Source: Rhododendron vialii (Eukaryota > Streptophyta > Magnoliopsida > Ericales > Ericaceae). From it: a DNA stretch of 64,000 nt. Shown here one piece after another: positions 59,481-64,000 of the stretch. Position numbers and translations under genes: made by a program. Every line of letters begins with the position of its first letter. Within the stretch, counting starts at the first letter, position 1. The stretch covers positions 8,590,501 through 8,654,500 of the forward strand of contig NC_080561.1 in NCBI RefSeq assembly GCF_030253575.1, given 5' to 3'. Below the pieces are notes generated by a model. The model had not been told where the DNA came from. It made no database searches and saw only the letters and a program-made list of their open reading frames with translations.

Positions 59481-59527
<47 letters not shown>

Positions 59528-60947
59528 GCTCCGATTTTTCTCAGATTAGGATTGTGGCTAAACTGAAATCGATTGTTTAGAACTTGTTCATTCGAATTAG
59601 TGTTAGGGTTAACTGGAATTGGGGATTTTAAGCCAATTTGGTAGCTACGGTGAAGGGTATAGATATTCTATTATATGTGATTTCTGGTACTCAGTTGATT
59701 GAACGGTTCTATGTAGTTCAGCGAATGTTTCCCCCTAATCCTGTTTTCGATGATGATGTGCTTTCTGGAATGACATCAAGTGTAGTTCACCATGCTGGTG
59801 TTTTAGAAGGCTGGTTTGGAGTCCACTGGTGGGTGATTTGGCCGATAAAGATTAAAAAAGAAAATAAAAGAGGTGAATGAGAATGCAAAATAATATTAGA
59901 CTAGCTCTAATATAAGAACATTGAAGTTCATGCCTCGAACCTTTGCTTCCAATTTGGCACGACATTGGCTTCCAAGATTATCTCAAACTCGTGGAAGGTC
60001 ATGCCTCTCATGCTCCAAAATTTTAATAGGAACACGTGTATATCCTCAGTTCTCATAAAGACCGGGGACCAGGGAGTGAAGGATACAATCGGTAGACTCC
60101 CAAACAAATAGTACTGTGTTATTCTCTTGGTCTAAAATTTGGATCTCTTAACAAATTGCATAAATAGAAGAAACACCTCAAGTCTTCTGGATAGTCAGCC
60201 ATGTGGATGGTGTGGCTGTGACTATGTTGGCAAAATTGCATAGTCAACGTCACAATCTCCAAGTATTCCATCTTTCAGAGCTCAAAATGAGACAAACTGA
60301 CAAAACCTATAGTTGACACAAATGTTGAGAATGATGCATATTCTAATTAACAAGATGCATATTTTAATTACTGTAGTTAATTACCTTAGCTCTGCTTCAG
60401 TTGAGAAAGAAGGATGTCCTTGGCATCATTATATTCGAGACTCGCCTTTACATTTCCGTAATAGTTACCATTCTGGTGAAGAACTTGGTGTGTGGTTTCA
60501 CGAAGATTCCTAAGAAAGTAAAAGATACGGTAAAAGAGAAAGCAAAACAAATAAAATACTAAAACAATTGGTAGTAAATGTACTTCATGAATGTTTTATT
60601 AATCTCTTTGGTAACTCCAGTAGCCTTTTGGTTCCCAGAATCAACTATAAATAATTCTATTTGTATTCCACTTTCACCAAAGTGCGGGAAGGACGTGATC
60701 TTTGGTACCATTAGTAGGGAGAAGAGCTTGTTTCCCAAGGCAATGTCATACGTACGACCCGTAACAACTACCAAATTCTTCTTGAAACTCGAGTGTAAGC
60801 CTCGCCTCCTCTTGGATAAGAACCAGAAATGTCACTAGTTTCTTGATTACCCTATTTGTATTTGATCGGATTTGATTTCCGTAAAAAAAAAAACTTTCCC
60901 TTTTTCTCTTCGACCAAGTACATTGTTGCCAATCTCAAGTTTTACAT
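59280..60947. other. Possible promoter/leader, otherwise unassigned
   Basis: A leader-like GC-richer stretch (59330-59480) ends CCGACAAG before GTCTCTCT, a possible donor immediately followed by a CT microsatellite (59483-59523). It could be a first exon of a now broken gene leading to the truncated copy at 60948, but no exon chain can be shown. Confidence 0.35.
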
Positions 60948-61468
60948 ATCTGTTATCTCCGTTAAATTCTACTCCCACCATGGAAGATGCTATTGCTGAT
61001 GCTTGAATTCCTTTACAAAAGATCTCTTTTTCGACAGTCGATGCATCTAGTTGATTGATAACCATCCCATTGAATGAAATTGATTAGCAATTCGAAACTT
61101 AGACAAGTTGAATTATGAGTCTGGTTAGTCGAGTTGCGTGTAAGATGGCCTGGACATCCGGTTATCAATATATATATATATATCTTTATTTCTACCATGT
61201 GATATTCTGATAGTATTTGCTTATTCTGCCATATGACTAATCTCTAATCATGTTTGTGCATTGTTTTTGGTGACTGTTATGATTTACATTCCTGTTTGTT
61301 TACTTTTGTTATCTTACACAATTGTGTTCGTAAACATAGCATTAAGATTGATTACATTGGTTCTGTCTGTTCAATCTAACTATGTTGTTGTTCTGCCGGA
61401 CTGCTGGTGATGCAGAATTCCGAGTCAGGTTCTATTGAGAATGGCAACAGAAGACGGTTCACCTGATT
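60948..61468 (+). pseudogene. Truncated duplicate of the 93-residue gene's 5' region
   Basis: Homologous to about 55503-56007. Shared phrases: CTCCGTTAAATTCTACTC, CCTTTACAAAAGATCTCTTT, TTACACAATTGTGTTCGTA, ACTGCTGGTGATGCAGAATT and the start ATGGCAACAGAA. Only about 8 codons remain before divergence, then TGA. It contains an inserted SINE 3' end plus (AT)n at about 61131-61180 that the parent lacks. Confidence 0.88.
61131..61180 (+). mobile_element. SINE 3'-end fragment with AT-rich tail
   Basis: GGTTAGTCGAGTTGCGTGTA..GGCCTGGACATCCGGTTATC followed by (AT)n. Same 3' motif as 13005-13135 and 50733-50895. Absent from the parental locus at about 55710. Confidence 0.6.
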
Positions 61469-61480
61469 TCCTAACTGTGT

Positions 61481-63062
61481 GATGCCAACCAATCATGTCT
61501 GGCATGGAAATAGATTTCGCTTTCAACTTTTTATCTTTCAAGTTGTCTGTGAAAGCATTCAGATCTTGCAAAAGAGAATTTCTCAAACATTTTCTATAAA
61601 CTCCTCCATCAAACTCTCATTGTTATTAAATAGAGGAGCTTCACAAATAAGTTCGATTTTTTCTAAGTCCTTAACATTATCAAAACCATTCAATTGAGTA
61701 AACATTCCCTTAAAGACCAAAAAACAAGAGGCTTAGGTAGTTTTGCCGAGCGTCCTTGAACTGTGGAATCCACAAGTGTTCTGAAATAATCCAAATTCTT
61801 TTTTATACCAGTCCTTACATCTTAAAATTATAAAGAAATTTTTATTAAAAGAAGATAATTAGAAATTTAGAAATTAAAAACACAAGTTTGTCAGGTATTT
61901 ACCATTTATGTTCAACTCAAAGTTTGTCATACATATGTTTAGACTTGTGGACAGGAAAACACCATTGGTGAGATTACCATGGTATTTATTTCGGGAGTGA
62001 AGATAATTCAAACACTGAGCAATCCTCTTGTGAAATACATAACACTTTCAAATTACTAAGCAAAGCAAAAGCATATGCTCTGTATTTCAAACATATAGTT
62101 TCGAGAAAAGAAAAACATATAAATCAATGTCAACCAAACAATATCCATTTACTCATACTCTTGATGAATATCAAACCATTTTCCATACAAATTGCAAAGT
62201 ACACTATTCAATTTTGCAAATCAGGTGAGGTGGTGGAAGAATTCTACATGAGGAGTTGGCCAATGTTAACAAGAAAAGGCATAGGCATAGACCTATGTTG
62301 GCTAAAAAAGTGTCATACAATCAACGCCACAATCAGTAGGTGAATCGATTGTATGTCATACCAAGTCCTGTGAAGTTGTTTGTATAGGAAATGGTTTGAT
62401 ATTCATCAAGAGTAAGAGTAAATGGATATTGTTTGGTTGATTTTGATTTATATGCTTTTCTTTTCTCGAAACTATATGTTTGAAATACAGAGCATATGCT
62501 TTTGCTTTGCATAGTAATTTGAAACTGTTTTGTACTTCCCAGGGGGATTGCTAAGTGTTTGAATTATCTTTCACTCCTAAAATAAATTCCATGGTAATCT
62601 CATCAATGGGGTTTTCCTGTCCACAAATATAAACATACATATGATAACCTTGTGTTTTTGTTTCTAAATTTCTAATTATCTTCTTTTAATAAAAATTTCT
62701 TTATTTTTCTTAAGATGTAGGGACTGGTATAAAAAAGGATCTGGATGATTTTAGAACACTTGTGGATTCCATAGTTCAACGACATTCGGCAAAACTACCC
62801 GAGCCTCCTGTTTTTGGGTCTTTTAAGGGAATGTTTACTCGATTGAATGGTTTTGATAATGTTAAGGACTTAGAAAAAATCAAACTCGTGAGTGTTTTTA
62901 TTTGTGGAGCTCATCTATTTCACAATAAGAGTTTGATGGAGGAGTTTATAGAAAATGTTGAGAAATTCTCTTTGCAAGATCTGAATGCTTTCACAGACAA
63001 CTTGAAAGATAAAAAGTTGAAAGCGAAATCTATTTCTATGCCAGACATGGTTAGTTGGCATC
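61481..63062. repeat. Large inverted repeat (arms about 0.7 kb, spacer about 0.2 kb)
   Basis: Left arm 61481-62184 and right arm 62387-63062 are inverse copies at about 90 % identity with small indels. Examples: GATGCCAAC at the left against GTTGGCATC at the right; AAATAGATTTCGCTTTCAAC shared; TTTTATTAAAAGAAGATAAT shared; GATGAATATCAAACCATTTT at the inner edge. Transcription from either side would yield a long stem-loop. The right arm holds a 129-codon open frame (62762-63151); the left arm holds its degraded antisense image. Confidence 0.93.
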
Positions 63063-63151
63063 ACACTGTTAGGAAGAAACCACTCATTATACAAAGTAAT
63101 GTTTCATCAGGGTGGAAATTATTTGGGTGGCATGAATCCTATCTATTCTAG
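62762..63151 (+). CDS. Open frame of unknown origin in the right arm (likely gene fragment)
   Basis: 129 residues beginning MDSIVQRHSAKLPEPPVFGS, with a helical, charged middle (FIENVEKFSLQDLNAFTDNL, KDKKLKAKSISMPDM). The frame extends upstream without a stop to about the TGIKKDLDDFRTL region, so the start may be an internal Met of a captured exon. I recognise no domain. Only one arm keeps it open, so it may be a relic of a host gene or an unrecognised transposon product. Confidence 0.35.
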   Translation: MDSIVQRHSAKLPEPPVFGSFKGMFTRLNGFDNVKDLEKIKLVSVFICGAHLFHNKSLMEEFIENVEKFSLQDLNAFTDNLKDKKLKAKSISMPDMVSWHHTVRKKPLIIQSNVSSGWKLFGWHESYLF

Positions 63152-63568
63152 TTCTGGAGGCATTTACTGGCTTATACATTGTGCATCATCCGATTAATTG
63201 GGTAAGTTTTAATTCTTAGTTTTGTGGTTTAATGTATTTTATTTTGTGATTCAATGCTTAAAAAATCTTTTTTAATCTTTGTAGCCGGGAGGTAGGAAAG
63301 AGGTGGTAGAGGATGTGGTGGACATTTTCCGGCAGCCATTCCGTCCATTTACAACCTCATGATGGATAGGACATTCAATAATAAATTCCCAACGAAGATC
63401 ACTACTAAATGGGGTGAATACCTGAAAGCTATGTTGTTGAAGAATGAGAGGATGTGATATGGTTGTGGTGGTGCTTGCCTCTCATGGATGTGATGGGTTA
63501 CGTATATGAGTTGGATTGGGTTATGTAAGTTTCTGTTTGCTATTGCTACTTTACTGCTACTTAGTTAC
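63063..63568. other. Flank of the inverted repeat, possible exon debris
   Basis: A frame-like piece (PGGRKEVVEDVVDIFRQPFR at about 63283-63345) follows an acceptor-like TTTGTAG and may belong with the open frame in the right arm, but it stops soon. Nothing else recognised. Confidence 0.3.
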
Positions 63569-64000
63569 TGTTGGGAAAATGTGTTTACTATTTGTGATGA
63601 AAACCAATAATATGAGTGCAATAAAATCGGAACTCAAAACCTGAAAATCGATGAGAACAAAATGATTGATCAATGCGAGTGTTTATGTGTGACACTCTGT
63701 ACTTAAGACAGATTTCGCCCCCGCTACGGTACTCATGGTTTGTATTGGACGACTGTCTACCAGCACTACTTGATCGGAATCCCCCCAAAGCAGCACTTCA
63801 ATTGGAGGATCTGGCGAACCATCTTGTGTTTGTAACTCTCTCGTATGAATGGACTTCAATGAAGGAAAAATCAACTTCTAAAAGTAAAAAATGAATGAGA
63901 GAAATAATATTTATAGGCCAACTCGTAACTCTAAGAAAAGTCACCAAGGAAAGAGGCACATCTGTTCGTGAAGGACGCGTCCGTCCATGGCGAACAAGTG
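63569..64000 (-). mobile_element. Probable LTR, cut by the window end
   Basis: Starts TGTTGGGAAAATG on the plus strand (the CCCAACA end on the minus strand). It carries a minus-strand GGCCTATAAATATT TATA-type box at about 63910, as in Copia-like LTRs. The other end is off the window, so this is tentative. Confidence 0.4.

Noticed and set aside
60559-60774. Minus-strand 71-codon frame (GRTYDIALGNKLFSLLMVPK)
   Set aside because: Protein-like composition but no recognised family, no splice context and no matching sequence nearby; kept only as a possible old gene fragment.

Overview
This is a eudicot nuclear genome window, AT-rich and gene-poor. Evidence: GT-AG introns, long GA/CT and TA microsatellites, GA/CT-rich 5' leaders, dense MITEs and SINEs, solo LTRs, and plant-specific gene families (SnRK1 gamma, class II small heat shock protein, RADIALIS-like, SKIP23/DUF295 F-box). 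The species cannot be fixed from sequence alone.

Host genes in order: (1) a four-CBS SnRK1 gamma-type subunit (+, 219-3838, first exon off the left edge); (2) an intronless cytosolic class II small heat shock protein (-, 4843-5331) with a heat shock element upstream; (3) RER1, a Golgi-to-ER retrieval receptor (+, coding 13389-16329, likely non-coding first exon near 11.75 kb); (4) an isoflavone-reductase-like NAD(P)H reductase (-, 18389-21746, five exons, 308 aa); (5) a decayed F-box/DUF295 gene (-, 29030-30345); (6) a RADIALIS-like SANT/MYB gene (+, 49653-52385); (7) a 93-residue gene of unknown function (+, 55981-56369), whose promoter and first codons are copied again at 60948-61468. These are independent plant genes and do not form a cluster or pathway.

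Mobile and repeated DNA fills the rest. 5.7-11.5 kb holds nested Stowaway and GGCCCC-type MITEs, a hAT MITE with perfect 8-bp target duplications, and one end of an old Ty3-type LTR. 16.7-17.8 kb holds a 55-bp tandem duplication and a hAT element. 22.9-28.7 kb holds a dispersed repeat, a LINE remnant, a Stowaway MITE and a three-unit tandem array. 30.7-34.8 kb is a run of foldback MITEs and a SINE. 34.8-42.8 kb is a solo LTR with AAAAT target duplications, carrying a non-autonomous CACTA element, part of which (with its flank) was then duplicated in tandem (about 3.1 kb). 43.75-47.7 kb is a very young coding-less LTR retrotransposon with LTRs that look identical. The long intron of the RADIALIS-like gene carries a chimeric plastid DNA scrap (16S rRNA 3' end joined to part of trnD), a SINE and a solo LTR with its empty site preserved next to it. 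The right end (60.9-63.1 kb) has a truncated gene copy directly beside a large inverted repeat (two arms of about 0.7 kb, about 0.2 kb spacer), the strongest candidate for a new small-RNA-producing locus.

No CRISPR array, intact tRNA/rRNA gene or bacterial-type system was found. All similarities are judged by eye; percentages are estimates.
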